The notes under the pieces were generated by a model, which was not told the DNA's origin, searched no databases, and saw only the letters and a list, made by a program, of their open reading frames with translations. Shown piece by piece: positions 18,148-27,877 of a stretch of 64,000 bases of DNA. The position numbers and the translations under genes are program-made. Numbering within the stretch: the first letter of the stretch is position 1; the number at the start of each line of letters is the position of its first letter. This stretch comes from Cesiribacter sp964504565 (GTDB lineage: Bacteria > Bacteroidota > Bacteroidia > Cytophagales > Cyclobacteriaceae), in the NCBI GenBank assembly GCA_964504565.1, contig CAZDEY010000004.1, positions 1-64,000 on the forward strand, given 5' to 3'.

Positions 18148-19196
18148 ATGCCAACCTTCTCTCCTCAAGACACTCAATTTATGCAGCGTGCCCTCCAGCT
18201 TGCCGAACTGGGTAGCGGCTCGGTAGCACCTAACCCGCTGGTAGGCTGCGTAATTGTGCATGAGGGTAAAATTATTGGCGAAGGGTATCACCAGCAGTTT
18301 GGTCAGGCCCACGCCGAGGTTAATGCGGTAGAAAGTGTCGAGGATAAAAATTTAATCAGCCAGAGCACCGTATACGTTACGCTGGAACCCTGCGCCCACT
18401 GGGGCAATACCCCGCCTTGCGCTGATTTGCTTATCAAGCATAAGCCAAAACGGGTAATAATTTGCAATACCGACTCGAACCCGAAGGCGGCCGGCGGTAT
18501 ACAAAAGTTGCAGGAGGCTGGCATACCTGTAGAAAGCGGTTTCTTGGCCGACGAAGGCCGTTGGCTCAATCGCCGTTTCTTTACTTCGGTAGAAAAAAGC
18601 CGACCCTACATACTGCTTAAATGGGCCCAAACTGCCGATGGCTTTATGGCTCGAAAAGACTATTCAAGCAAATGGATTAGCAACTCGCTGGCTCGTAAAA
18701 TGGTGCATAAGTGGCGCGGCGAGGAGGCCGCCGTATTAGTTGGCCGCCAAACCGCCCGGCACGACGATCCGCAACTTACCATTCGCGATTGGCCNNNNNN
18801 NNNNGTATAGTGATAGACAGAAAAGCTCAACTTCCTTCTACCCTAAAACTTTTTACCGACGAACTGCCGACTATAGCTTTTGGCAGTAAGCCAGCCAGCT
18901 ACACTTCGGAAACCACTAAACAAATAATACTACCAACGGAAAATATGCTTTCGGAAGTTTTTAGTGAACTCTATAAACTTAAAATCCAGTCGGTAATGGT
19001 TGAGGGTGGCCCGGCTTTGCTAAACCTGCTGCTGAAGCAAAACCTCTGGGACGAAGCCCGGGTTATTACCGCCCCGCACAGTTTTGAAGACGGTTTGGCA
19101 GCCCCCCGACCTCAGGGTTTTCTAGTTGATAACCAAATGCTACAAGATAACCGCTGGGAAACCTGGACGCGTGAAAAAACCCTTGCTCCGGCATAA
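18148..19196 (+). CDS. ribD: Riboflavin biosynthesis bifunctional deaminase/reductase RibD, interrupted by an N gap
   Basis: RibD deaminates diaminohydroxyphosphoribosylaminopyrimidine and then reduces the ribosyl side chain. The N-terminal deaminase has the zinc set HAEVNAV and TLEPCAHWGNTPPC. The reductase domain begins at SRPYILLKWAQTADGFMARK and continues after the gap to VMVEGGPALLNLLL. Ten Ns at 18795-18804 separate the two halves, which are in different frames only because the gap length is arbitrary. Total length of about 349 codons is normal, so the gene is probably intact in the organism. Confidence 0.93.
18795..18804. other. Assembly gap (10 N) inside ribD
   Basis: Ten consecutive Ns. 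The reading frame changes across them (frame of 18148 before, frame of 18711 after), so the true length differs from 10 by a non-multiple of three. The missing part lies just after LTIRDWP in the reductase domain. Confidence 0.98.
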
Positions 19197-19206
19197 GCCA
19201 GCCGCT

Positions 19207-19348
19207 ACCTTTGTGATCTAGAATCAAGAGTCAAGAATCAAGAGATAAGACGTAGGACACAAGACTTAAATCTAGATACCATATACCAGATACTATATAC
19301 TAACTTACTAACTCACCAATTCACCAACTCACTCCTTCACTCCTTAAA
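19207..19348 (+). repeat. Degenerate modular heptamer repeat (ribD-msrC gap)
   Basis: The order of words is AGAATCAAGAGTCAAGAATC, GACGTAGGACACAAGAC, ATACCATATACCAGATAC, then ACTAACTCACCAATTCACC. The same words in the same order occur at 56626-56815 and, inverted, at 55982-56151. It fills the whole space between ribD and the next gene. Confidence 0.75.
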
Positions 19349-19350
19349 AT

Positions 19351-19833
19351 ATGGCCGAAAACCTGATACTTCCCGAAGAAGCTACTAAAGAAGAATACTA
19401 CGCCGCCGTGCTGCCGCAACTAGAGGCTTTAACTTCCGGTGAAACCGACCTGATTGCTAATTTAGCCAATACTGCCGCGGTGCTTAAAGATGCCTTCCGC
19501 TTTTTTTGGGTGGGTTTTTATATAAGGAAGGAAGATGAATTGGTACTTGGGCCGTTTCAGGGTCCGCTGGCCTGTACTAGAATTAAAAAAGGTAAAGGCG
19601 TTTGCGGCACCGCCTGGGCCGAGGGCAAAACCCAACTAGTGCCGGATGTTGACGCCTTCCCCGGCCATATTGCCTGCAGCAGCGCCAGCAAAAGCGAAAT
19701 TGTAGTACCCGGCTTTAAGAACGGTGAAGTAGCGTTGGTGCTGGATGTAGACAGCGATGAGCTAGACGATTTTGACGAAACCGATCAGTTATATCTGGAA
19801 AAGCTAATGAAGCTGGTAGAAGGCTGGCTGTAA
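19351..19833 (+). CDS. msrC: GAF-domain free-methionine-(R)-sulfoxide reductase
   Basis: The 160-aa single GAF domain matches fRMsr (YebR/MsrC), which reduces free methionine-R-sulfoxide. The catalytic cysteines are visible in ACTRIKKGKGVCGTAW and HIACSSASKSEIVVP, and the FFWVGFYI strand is typical. Length is normal for the family. The start ATG 19351 directly follows repetitive DNA, so any promoter must lie within the repeat or the gene is read from ribD. Confidence 0.9.
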   Translation: MAENLILPEEATKEEYYAAVLPQLEALTSGETDLIANLANTAAVLKDAFRFFWVGFYIRKEDELVLGPFQGPLACTRIKKGKGVCGTAWAEGKTQLVPDVDAFPGHIACSSASKSEIVVPGFKNGEVALVLDVDSDELDDFDETDQLYLEKLMKLVEGWL

Positions 19834-19913
19834 CCTTTAGTGATTTTGCAGGGTAGGGATTTGCTGGGTTATGCTTTATACGGAATTAAATGAGCTTTTC
19901 CTTTTTCACCGGT

Positions 19914-20753
19914 TCAAGCTAAGTTGGCTAAATATTCCTGCCAGGTTTGCAATAGCTGGCGGGTTACTGGCCCTACTTTTCCGTTTCCTACTAAATCATC
20001 ATCAATCTGAACTATAGGCATAACGGCCTTGGTGGTACTAGTTATAAAAGCCTCCTGGCAATTGGCAAGCTCGCCGGTTAAAACATTTCGCTCTTCAACC
20101 GGAAAACCTAATTCCTGAGCTAGCTGAATAGTGGTATGGCGGGTGATTCCGGCTAAAACCTTTTCGGTAGCCGGCGTTACCATAACTCCCTCTTTCACCA
20201 TAAAAAAATTACTACGGCTACATTCTAGTACTTCTCCACCGAAATAATACAGCACTTCCTGGGCGTTAACCCGTTGGGCCTCGGGACAGGCTAACAGTAC
20301 TTGAGTATAGTTGGTATTCTTTACTGTTGGGTACTCCCGCTGATATTCTTTAGAAATTAGTACTGCGCCTTCCGTATAAAATTCTGAATCCGGCAAACGG
20401 CTAGGTTCCGTTCTAATGTACAAACTTGGCTCTTGAACGGTAAATACATCAGCCGAAGCTCCGCCTGTTAGCAATAAACGAATACCCTGTTCTCCCTGGA
20501 AATTATTCTTTTCTATAAGGGTAAAAATTATTTCTGTCAACTGAGCATCGGAATAGGCTAGTGCCAGATTGAACGCCTGAGCCGATCGGCGGAAACGCTT
20601 TAGGTATAAGGGTAGCGATAGTGGTTTGTGCTTATGCGTTCGAAGAAAATCGAATACGGAAAGCCCGCGAAAGAGTCCTAAATCGGGTTGAGGAAATTGT
20701 ACTTCAGATTCCGGAATAATATTTCCGTTCAGAAAAACGTGCGGTTGGGGCAT
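19914..20753 (-). CDS. PLP-dependent class IV aminotransferase
   Basis: The 279-aa fold-type IV enzyme shows FLNGNIIPESE at the start, GLFRGLSVFDFLRTH, the lysine region TVKNTNYTQVLL (Schiff-base Lys near residue 148), EVLECSRSNFFMV, and the C-terminal EAFITSTTKAVMPI. Candidates are branched-chain aminotransferase, D-alanine aminotransferase or 4-amino-4-deoxychorismate lyase. The short length and SNFFMV/TSTTKAVMPI pattern fit the D-AAT/ADCL side better, but the substrate is not settled. Confidence 0.88.
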   Translation of the reverse strand: MPQPHVFLNGNIIPESEVQFPQPDLGLFRGLSVFDFLRTHKHKPLSLPLYLKRFRRSAQAFNLALAYSDAQLTEIIFTLIEKNNFQGEQGIRLLLTGGASADVFTVQEPSLYIRTEPSRLPDSEFYTEGAVLISKEYQREYPTVKNTNYTQVLLACPEAQRVNAQEVLYYFGGEVLECSRSNFFMVKEGVMVTPATEKVLAGITRHTTIQLAQELGFPVEERNVLTGELANCQEAFITSTTKAVMPIVQIDDDLVGNGKVGPVTRQLLQTWQEYLANLA

Positions 20754-20789
20754 ACGAGCAGCATATAAAAGCCGGGTTCAATATGCTGT

Positions 20790-21434
20790 TTAAAACCAAA
20801 ATAAGAAATAGAAAAACAGCCCAAGCCACAGAAAATCCATAAAATGCCAGTAAGTAGTTAGCATATCCAGCCGCATTTTTTGGTGCGGGTTAGTAATGGC
20901 AATTAGGGTGCGGACCGGATCGTTGGAAATATTGCTAATGCTAATAAACTGGTAGGTCATAAAAAACATAGCGCCAATCAGGTGCAGTATATGAATACCG
21001 GAAATAACGTATAAATAAGCCCCGCTCCCCACATCGCTTAGGGTGTGGCCGCTCTTGTCCAGCGTATGCCAACCCCAATACTGGCTAAGGGTAAAAAGAA
21101 AGCCCAACCCAACCGAAATAGCTAGTAAATTCCTCAATTTTTTAAGCTTCTCCTGTTCCCAGGCCCGGCTAAAGCGCGATACAAAGTAAGAACTTAGCAG
21201 AAGTATTATAGTACTAAAGGTAAACGCTTTCGGCATTTCCATACTTTCCAGAATGCCCCGGTTGGCCTGAAAGTTATAGGTAGCCGAAAAAGCAATAAGC
21301 ATAAATACAAAGATCAGGGAACTACCGAATATAGCCAGATAAAGCAGCATTTTGTGCGGGTGCAACTGCTCAATTCTTTCTAAAGTACCGGAAGAATTGC
21401 GAAGGGCCGGCGGGCGGTTACGTGATGATTGCAT
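20790..21434 (-). CDS. Heme-copper oxidase subunit III (cytochrome c oxidase)
   Basis: The product belongs to the COX3 family of respiratory oxidases. The start was set at ATG 21434 (MQSSRNRPPAL); the frame is open to a TTG at 21470. Five helices are visible, including MLLYLAIFGSSLIFVFML, and the C-terminal pair HILHLIGAMFFMTYQF and TYWHFMDFLWLGLFFYFLF carries the conserved His/Trp/Asp of subunit III. The other oxidase subunits are not in the window, so this is a separated or second copy. Confidence 0.9.
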   Translation of the reverse strand: MQSSRNRPPALRNSSGTLERIEQLHPHKMLLYLAIFGSSLIFVFMLIAFSATYNFQANRGILESMEMPKAFTFSTIILLLSSYFVSRFSRAWEQEKLKKLRNLLAISVGLGFLFTLSQYWGWHTLDKSGHTLSDVGSGAYLYVISGIHILHLIGAMFFMTYQFISISNISNDPVRTLIAITNPHQKMRLDMLTTYWHFMDFLWLGLFFYFLFWF

Positions 21435-21545
21435 ATAGGTCTGAATCGGAAAAACTGGAATCCGGACCAATAAACTTTAAGCCCTATGTTAAGGCTGCGG
21501 CCCGTAAATAGTGTACTGTTTTCAACCTTAGCAGGTTACGGAATT

Positions 21546-21640
21546 AGGTGGCGAAGTTGTGAATTGGTGAGTTAGTGATTAGTAGCTGGTAGCTGGTAGC
21601 TGGTAGCTAGTATATGGTATTAGGATATAGTCCATCGTCT
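21546..21640 (-). repeat. Degenerate modular repeat, left side of gap
   Basis: The words are GTGAATTGGTGAGTTAGTG, then three copies of the 7-mer TAGCTGG, then TAGTATATGGTAT, read in inverted order relative to the copies at 19207 and 56626. Together with the gap and the heptamers at 21751 it fills most of the 438-bp space between the COX3-like gene and mfd. Confidence 0.75.
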
Positions 21641-21650
21641 ATTGTCTATA

Positions 21651-21750
21651 NNNNNNNNNNNNNNNNNNNNNNNNNNNNNNNNNNNNNNNNNNNNNNNNNN
21701 NNNNNNNNNNNNNNNNNNNNNNNNNNNNNNNNNNNNNNNNNNNNNNNNNN
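21651..21750. other. Assembly gap (100 N)
   Basis: One hundred Ns, the conventional unknown-size gap. Tandem or degenerate repeats sit on both sides, which is the likely reason the assembly broke. Any promoter of mfd could lie here. Confidence 0.98.
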
Positions 21751-21806
21751 TACTCAATACTCAATACTCAATACTCAATACTCAATACTCAATACTCAAT
21801 ACTCAA
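21751..21806. repeat. Tandem heptamer array, eight copies of TACTCAA
   Basis: Eight exact copies of TACTCAA directly follow the gap, and a ninth, broken copy reads TACTCAT. The true copy number is unknown because the array abuts the Ns. It ends 66 bases before the mfd start. Confidence 0.9.
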
Positions 21807-21872
21807 TACTCATAAAATAAAACTATTTTCGCCCTCTGGTAGTAGAACAATTCTGTAACGTACTTTTCCATT

Positions 21873-24800
21873 TTGAATTCCGCCGACTTACTTACCCTCT
21901 ATACCGAAGACAGCCTGGTAAAAACCATTGCCAGCAGTTTGCAAAATAGCCAGCAGCAATGCCTGCAAATAAAAGGGCTGCGCGGTAGCCTGGATGCCGT
22001 ATTGGCTATGGCCTGCTATAAAATTAATGCCCGTCCGCTGATTTTTGTCATGCACGATCGCGATGAGGCCAGCTATTTTCAGAACGATCTGCAGTTTTTG
22101 TTGGGCGAAGATGCCGAGGTTTTAATGTTCCCCAGTAGCTGGAAACACCCCTACAGTTTCGATGCTACCGAAAACGCTAATGTTCTGCTCCGGGCCGAGG
22201 TACTAAACAAACTAAACAAGACCGGCGGCAGCGAAATAATAGTTACCTACCCGGAAGCCCTTACCGAAAAAGTAGTGAACAAGCGTTCGCTGAAAGAAAA
22301 TACCTTTAGCGTAAAAAAGGGCGAAATGCTGGATGTGCCCTTTATGGCCGAACTGCTTCAAACTTACGACTTTGAACCCACCGATTTTGTATATGAAGCT
22401 GGTCAGTACGCCATCCGGGGCGGTATTGTAGATGTTTTTAGCTACGCCAATGAACTACCCTATCGTATAGAACTTTTTGGTAAGGAAGTAGACAGCATTC
22501 GCACCTTCGATCCGGTAAGCCAGCTTAGTCGGCAGGATGTTGAAAGTATACATATAATACCGAACGTACAGACCAAGCTTATTCAGGAGGAACGCCAAAG
22601 CTTGCTGGATTTTATACCCGAAAATTCACTCTTCTACTTTAAAGATTACCAGCAACTGCTAGATGTGCTGGATACCAACTTTGATAAGGCCAGCCAGAAT
22701 TTCGATCAGGTTTTACAAACTGCCGGCCAAACCAAAGTAGTTATGGAACCGCAGCAGCTTTTTGAAACCTCCGCAAATTTCAAAGAAAATATAAGCCGCT
22801 TCAGCCGGGTAGAATGGGGCAACCGCTTCTATCTGGAGGCTGACCAGAGCTATACCTGGGAGGCCGAACCTCAGCCCAGCTTCAACAAAAACTTTGAGCT
22901 TATGGGCGAACAACTGGAGCGAAATACCGAAGAAGGCCTTACCAATATTATAGTTGCCGAACAGGTTAAACAACTGGAGCGCCTAACTTCAATATTCGAA
23001 GAAATAAACCCGCACCTGAAGTTCCAGACTCTGAACGTAGCTTTTAGGCAAGGCTATATTGACCGCATTGTACGCCTGGCCTGCTTTACCGATCACCAGC
23101 TATTTGATCGCTACCACCAGTACCGAACCAAGAAGAAGTATAGTAAAAGCAAAGCCCTTACCCTAAAGGAACTGCGCAACTTGCACCCCGGCGACTTTGT
23201 AACCCACGTAGACTACGGCATTGGTAAATTTGCGGGACTAGAAAAAGTAGATGTAAACGGCAAGGAGCAAGAAGCCGTACGCCTGGTTTATCGCGATGAT
23301 GACTTGTTATACGTAAGTATTCATTCCCTGCATAAAATAAGCAAGTTTACCGGCAAAGAAGGCACCCCGCCGCAAATAAGCAAACTGGGTAGCCAGGAGT
23401 GGGAAAATAAGAAGAAGAAAGCCAAGAAGAAGGTTAAAGATATAGCCAAAGACCTGATTGAACTCTACGCCAAACGCAAAGGTGCCCCCGGCTACGCCTT
23501 TGCCGAAGATGGCTTTATGCAGGCCGAACTGGAAAGCTCGTTCATCTACGAAGATACCCCCGACCAGGCCAAAGCTACCAGCGATGTTAAGGACGATATG
23601 GAGTTGCAGCACCCAATGGACCGCTTGGTGTGTGGCGATGTGGGCTTTGGCAAAACCGAGGTAGCCATTCGGGCCGCCTTTAAAGCCGTAGTAAATGGTA
23701 AGCAGGTAGCCGTACTGGTGCCTACTACCGTACTGGCCATGCAACACTACCGCACCTTTGCCGAACGCCTCAGCAATTTCCCAGTTAAATGTGCCTATAT
23801 AAACCGTTTTAAAACTTCGGCCCAAATTAAAGATACCCTGCATCAGGTTAAGGAAGGAAAAATTGATATCCTGATTGGCACCCACCGTATTGTAAATAAA
23901 GATGTAGAGTTTAAAGATTTGGGGCTGCTGGTTATTGATGAAGAGCAAAAATTTGGGGTAAAAACCAAAGATCGGCTAAAGGAAATGCGGGTGAATGTGG
24001 ATGTGCTCACCCTTACGGCTACCCCAATTCCGCGTACGCTGCACTTTAGCCTAATGGGCGCCCGCGATTTGAGTGTTATTGCTACGCCGCCGCCCAACCG
24101 CCAGCCGGTAACTACCGAGCTGCATTCGTTTAATGAGGAAATTATACGCGATGCGGTAAGTTTTGAGCTACGCCGCGGCGGCCAGTGCTTCTTTGTACAC
24201 AACCGTATTGCCGATATTGATAGCATTGCCAGCCTTATAAAGCGTATGGTGCCCGATGCGCGCGTAGGCGTTGGCCACGGCCAAATGGAAGGCTCTAAGT
24301 TGGAAAAAATAATGGTAGGTTTTATTGAGCACGAATTTGATGTATTGGTAAGTACCAATATTATTGAAAGCGGCCTGGATATTCCCAACGCCAATACCAT
24401 TATGATTAACCGCGCCCACATGTTTGGCCTTAGCGATTTGCACCAAATGCGCGGACGCGTAGGCCGTAGTAACCGCAAAGCTTTTTGCTACTTACTAACC
24501 CCGCCGGTAGCCACCTTAACCTCCGATGCCCGTAAGCGCCTTAGTACCCTGGAAGAATTCAGCGATTTAGGCGATGGCTTTAAAGTAGCTATGCGCGATT
24601 TGGATATTCGCGGGGCGGGCAACCTATTAGGGGCCGAACAAAGCGGTTTTATCAGCGACCTGGGCTTCGATATGTACCATAAAATACTGGATGAAGCCGT
24701 GCAGGAACTAAAAGAAACCGACTTCCGCGATTTATTTGCCAAAGAATTGAGCGAAGCTGTTCAGGGGCCAGTGGTTACCGACTGCAACATTGAAACCGAC

Positions 24801-25226
24801 CTTGAGTTGCTGATACCCGACGAATACGTAAGTAATATCAGCGAACGTTTAGGTTTATATAACCGACTAGATAATATCAAGGGTGAAGAACAGCTCAGCA
24901 AATTTAAGGAAAGTGTACGCGACCGCTTTGGCCCCTTACCCGAAAGTGTAGAGCAATTAATTGAAACCGTGCAACTTAGATGGCAGGCCGAGGAACTAGG
25001 CTTCGAAAAATTAAGTTTAAAGGGCGGCAACCTAAAAGGCTACTTTGTAAATCAGGATAACGAGCGCTATTTTAAGTCTGATACGTTTGGTAAAATTTTA
25101 ACCTTTGTTCAGCTAAATCCGCGTAAATGCCGCCTGAAAGATTACAAGGGTCGCCTGATATTAACCGTGCAGGAAGTTGAGAATGTGAGCCAGGCTAGGG
25201 CTATACTAAATAAAATGAGTGAGTAA
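21873..25226 (+). CDS. mfd: Transcription-repair coupling factor Mfd
   Basis: Mfd removes RNA polymerase stalled at lesions and recruits UvrA. The 1117-aa product has the UvrB-like N-terminal region, the RNA-polymerase-interacting CarD-like domain (LHPGDFVTHVDYGIGKFAG, about residue 443), then the translocase with Walker A GDVGFGKTE, DEEQ box VIDEEQKFG, TATPIPRTLHFS and QMRGRVGRS. The TRCF C-terminal domain follows. Length is normal. The start is TTG 21873; the first residues (MNSADLLTLY) look like a genuine Mfd N-terminus. uvrC is in the same window but far away. Confidence 0.97.
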   Translation: MNSADLLTLYTEDSLVKTIASSLQNSQQQCLQIKGLRGSLDAVLAMACYKINARPLIFVMHDRDEASYFQNDLQFLLGEDAEVLMFPSSWKHPYSFDATENANVLLRAEVLNKLNKTGGSEIIVTYPEALTEKVVNKRSLKENTFSVKKGEMLDVPFMAELLQTYDFEPTDFVYEAGQYAIRGGIVDVFSYANELPYRIELFGKEVDSIRTFDPVSQLSRQDVESIHIIPNVQTKLIQEERQSLLDFIPENSLFYFKDYQQLLDVLDTNFDKASQNFDQVLQTAGQTKVVMEPQQLFETSANFKENISRFSRVEWGNRFYLEADQSYTWEAEPQPSFNKNFELMGEQLERNTEEGLTNIIVAEQVKQLERLTSIFEEINPHLKFQTLNVAFRQGYIDRIVRLACFTDHQLFDRYHQYRTKKKYSKSKALTLKELRNLHPGDFVTHVDYGIGKFAGLEKVDVNGKEQEAVRLVYRDDDLLYVSIHSLHKISKFTGKEGTPPQISKLGSQEWENKKKKAKKKVKDIAKDLIELYAKRKGAPGYAFAEDGFMQAELESSFIYEDTPDQAKATSDVKDDMELQHPMDRLVCGDVGFGKTEVAIRAAFKAVVNGKQVAVLVPTTVLAMQHYRTFAERLSNFPVKCAYINRFKTSAQIKDTLHQVKEGKIDILIGTHRIVNKDVEFKDLGLLVIDEEQKFGVKTKDRLKEMRVNVDVLTLTATPIPRTLHFSLMGARDLSVIATPPPNRQPVTTELHSFNEEIIRDAVSFELRRGGQCFFVHNRIADIDSIASLIKRMVPDARVGVGHGQMEGSKLEKIMVGFIEHEFDVLVSTNIIESGLDIPNANTIMINRAHMFGLSDLHQMRGRVGRSNRKAFCYLLTPPVATLTSDARKRLSTLEEFSDLGDGFKVAMRDLDIRGAGNLLGAEQSGFISDLGFDMYHKILDEAVQELKETDFRDLFAKELSEAVQGPVVTDCNIETDLELLIPDEYVSNISERLGLYNRLDNIKGEEQLSKFKESVRDRFGPLPESVEQLIETVQLRWQAEELGFEKLSLKGGNLKGYFVNQDNERYFKSDTFGKILTFVQLNPRKCRLKDYKGRLILTVQEVENVSQARAILNKMSE

Positions 25227-25521
25227 GCTCACGAAAAACTTACATTTTTGCTTTTCTAAACCGGAAATTAAATAGTTTTACCCATACGTATAAGCAGCTT
25301 TTTAGCAGCTTATTACATACTAAAAATTATTGTCCTTCGTTAGGCTGGTACGCAACAGGTGAATAGGTAAAATTTGCGGACTTCCTTACATAGCGGGGGA
25401 AAGTGGCAGAATTGCATTTAAATATTGCTAAAAACAGGGCAATTTTGCTGCATAAGGTTGGAGAAGTTCCGTTTAGGAATCCAACCAGTTGAAGGTGTAT
25501 AAACAGCGTGTAGAATAATTA

Positions 25522-26730
25522 ATGTGTGTTATGACTAACTTCCTGAGCAAATTAAAGGGAGCAGCAGCGGTGGCCTGCGGAATGGCTATGTTGGCTTCCT
25601 GCGGAAAAGGCTCTCAACCCGACGCCGTAAACCCCGGCGAATCAAGCACTGCAACCGGCCTTGAATACAATGAGGACGGTGGCTTTGCAGTAAATGACTT
25701 TAGTGGCCAGCCGGCCGGACCAAACATGGTTTTCATACAAGGCGGCCGTACAACCCTGGGTTCTTACGAAGAAGATATTCTAAACTCTCGCGACAACCTG
25801 GAGCGTACAGTAACGGTAGCCTCATTCTATATGGATGAAACCGAAATTGCTAACATTCACTGGTTAGAGTATCTGTACTATATTAAATTAGACTCCAGCC
25901 GCGAGTTCTACGAATCAGCCCTGCCGGACTCAACCGTATGGGCGCGTGAGCTAGCGTTTAACGACCCCTACGTAGAGCATTACCTGCGCTACCCCGGCTT
26001 CCGCTACCACCCGGTAGTAGGTGTAACCTGGGTACAGGCTAATGACTACTGTAAATGGCGTACCTCGGTGGTTAACCAAAAATTAGCCGAAGATGCCGGT
26101 CTTGACGAAATTCCGGAGACTACCGGCGGCCGTATTCCGCTGGAAACCGGTGTAGTGCTACCTGACTACCGCCTGCCTACCGAAGCCGAGTGGGAATATG
26201 CTGCTCAGGCCCTTATTGGTACCCAGTGGCTAGATGAAAACCAAACGCACAAGCGCCTTTATCCTTGGGATGGACACGCCCTGCGTAATCCCTACGGTAA
26301 AGAAATGGGTTACTTCCTGGCTAACTTTAAGCGTGGCCGTGGTGACTACGCCGGTATTGCCGGTAAACTAAACGACGGTGCTATGATTACCGCCTACATC
26401 TACGAATATCCGCCAAACGACTTTGGTTTGTACAATATGGCCGGTAACGTAAACGAGTGGGTGCAAGACGTATACCGTCCACTTTCGTTTCGCGATTTTG
26501 AAGACCTTAACCCGGTTCGTCGCGATGGCTTCCTTGACCCGGAAGACCAGTATGATACTGAAAATTATAACAGCTTAATCTCGGACAGAGTGCGCGTATA
26601 CAAAGGTGGTTCTTGGAAAGATATTGCCTACTGGTTATCGCCGGGTACCCGCCGCTTCCTGGAAGAAGATTCAGCTACGGCTACCATTGGCTTCCGCTGC
26701 GCCATGATTTCAGCCGGAACTAACTACTAA
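25522..26730 (+). CDS. gldJ: Gliding motility lipoprotein GldJ
   Basis: GldJ is an outer-membrane lipoprotein needed for gliding and for stability of GldK. The 402-aa product has a lipoprotein signal (AMLASC near residues 22-27; ATG 25531 is an alternative start) and a formylglycine-generating-enzyme-like domain: MDETEIANIHWLEYLYYIK, RLPTEAEWEYAA, GNVNEWVQD, GGSWKDIAY and IGFRCAM. The NIHWLEYL block separates it from GldK at 6528-7571. It is shorter than the Flavobacterium protein and stands apart from gldKLMN, as is usual. The 295-bp region before it holds no ORF. Confidence 0.9.
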   Translation: MCVMTNFLSKLKGAAAVACGMAMLASCGKGSQPDAVNPGESSTATGLEYNEDGGFAVNDFSGQPAGPNMVFIQGGRTTLGSYEEDILNSRDNLERTVTVASFYMDETEIANIHWLEYLYYIKLDSSREFYESALPDSTVWARELAFNDPYVEHYLRYPGFRYHPVVGVTWVQANDYCKWRTSVVNQKLAEDAGLDEIPETTGGRIPLETGVVLPDYRLPTEAEWEYAAQALIGTQWLDENQTHKRLYPWDGHALRNPYGKEMGYFLANFKRGRGDYAGIAGKLNDGAMITAYIYEYPPNDFGLYNMAGNVNEWVQDVYRPLSFRDFEDLNPVRRDGFLDPEDQYDTENYNSLISDRVRVYKGGSWKDIAYWLSPGTRRFLEEDSATATIGFRCAMISAGTNY

Positions 26731-26751
26731 GAAATTAGCATAAAGCACACT

Positions 26752-26785
26752 GAAGGAGCTTGCGTAACCGCAGGCTTCTTTTTTT
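26752..26785 (+). terminator. Terminator after gldJ
   Basis: GCTTGCG-TAAC-CGCAGGC forms the upper stem with GAAG/CTTC extending it (one G-T pair), followed by eight Ts. It lies 22 bases past the gldJ stop and may also serve the convergent comF gene. Confidence 0.75.
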
Positions 26786-27476
26786 ATGCGCTGGCAATTG
26801 AGGCCATAGTCAATGATTTTGCTCCTGAGTTTAGCAGTACCTGGCCACAACTGGCAATAGTAGCTCCGGTAGTTATCACATCGTCTACCAACAAGATTCT
26901 TTTGCCTTCTACGCGCTCAGGCTCCGTTACCACAAATACCTCCCCTACGTTTTTCCAGCGGCTTAACCTTGATTTTTTGGTTTGGGTATCCGTAGCCACT
27001 ATCCTTTTTATCAAGCTTTCCTCATAATCAAGCTGTAAAACCTCGGCCAACCCTTTAGCAAAATAGGCACTTTGGTTATAGCCTCTTTTTATTAGCTTTT
27101 TGCTATAAAGCGGAATAGGCAACACTACATCATACTGATGCTGTAAGCCTTGTTCTTCCAGTCGGCGGCCTAACCACCGGCCCAATTGCTGCGCTAACTC
27201 GGGCTGGTTTTTATACTTTATAGCGTGAAGAATTTTTTGGGTTTTACCGCCCGAGGTAAATAGCAGCAGGGTAAATACCGCCTCTACATTTATTAAGGGC
27301 AATAAACGCTCGTACATTGGGTTGTGCTGGCGGCGAATATGGTAATCGGTAAATGGCAAACTAGCTAGGCAGTAAGAGCATATATACTTTTCGGAAGTTA
27401 AAAGGCCCCGTTGCAGACATACTACACAAGTACGGGGAAACAGAAAATCTAAAAAACTTTGCCAGTAAGCTTGCAT
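26784..27476 (-). CDS. comF: ComF family phosphoribosyltransferase-like protein
   Basis: ComF proteins combine an N-terminal zinc-binding region with a PRTase fold and act in DNA uptake in competent bacteria; in others their role is open. The 230-aa product has paired cysteines RTCVVC and YICSYC near the start and the PRPP loop RILLVDDVITTGAT near residue 195. The middle carries YDVVLPIPLYSKKLIKRGYN, typical of the family. It is divergent from the gene at 27527, with 50 bases between them. Confidence 0.92.
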   Translation of the reverse strand: MQAYWQSFLDFLFPRTCVVCLQRGLLTSEKYICSYCLASLPFTDYHIRRQHNPMYERLLPLINVEAVFTLLLFTSGGKTQKILHAIKYKNQPELAQQLGRWLGRRLEEQGLQHQYDVVLPIPLYSKKLIKRGYNQSAYFAKGLAEVLQLDYEESLIKRIVATDTQTKKSRLSRWKNVGEVFVVTEPERVEGKRILLVDDVITTGATIASCGQVLLNSGAKSLTMASIASA

Positions 27477-27526
27477 TAATACTCAAACTCTAGCTATATC
27501 TTTAGGTTTTCAGAGAAAGCTACACC

Positions 27527-27874
27527 ATGAACCAGATAGAAGAATTTAACGAGTACCGCCAGCGCATGAACGAGAAAATTATGGCGGCGGATAATAAAGT
27601 AATTAAGCGTTTCTTCAACCTAGATACTAATACGTATAGCGAAGGGGCCCTAAGCACCAAAACTAAAGAAGCTATAGGCCTGGCCTGCAGCATGGTGCTT
27701 CGCTGCGACGATTGCATAAAGTATCATTTAGGTAAATGCCACGAAGAAGGCTATACCAACGAAGAAATGTACGAGATATTCAGTATAGCTACCTTAATTG
27801 GCGGCAGCATTGTAATACCCCACCTACGCCGCGCTGCCGAATATTGGGAGGCATTGCACGAAGAGAATGCGTAA
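27527..27874 (+). CDS. Carboxymuconolactone decarboxylase / AhpD-like protein
   Basis: The 115-aa all-helical protein has the CMD/AhpD redox motif RCDDCIKYHLGKC (CxxC at about residues 64-67, with the following His) and the C-terminal HLRRAAEYWEAL. AhpD-like members are thiol peroxidase partners; a decarboxylase role is unlikely for a stand-alone single-domain protein of this size. Three bases separate it from the next gene, so the two form an operon. Confidence 0.88.
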   Translation: MNQIEEFNEYRQRMNEKIMAADNKVIKRFFNLDTNTYSEGALSTKTKEAIGLACSMVLRCDDCIKYHLGKCHEEGYTNEEMYEIFSIATLIGGSIVIPHLRRAAEYWEALHEENA

Positions 27875-27877
27875 AAA

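Noticed and set aside
23307..24478. Two long minus-strand frames within mfd (213 and 211 aa)
   Set aside because: They are antisense to a well-defined, full-length mfd and translate to composition-driven sequence without motifs.
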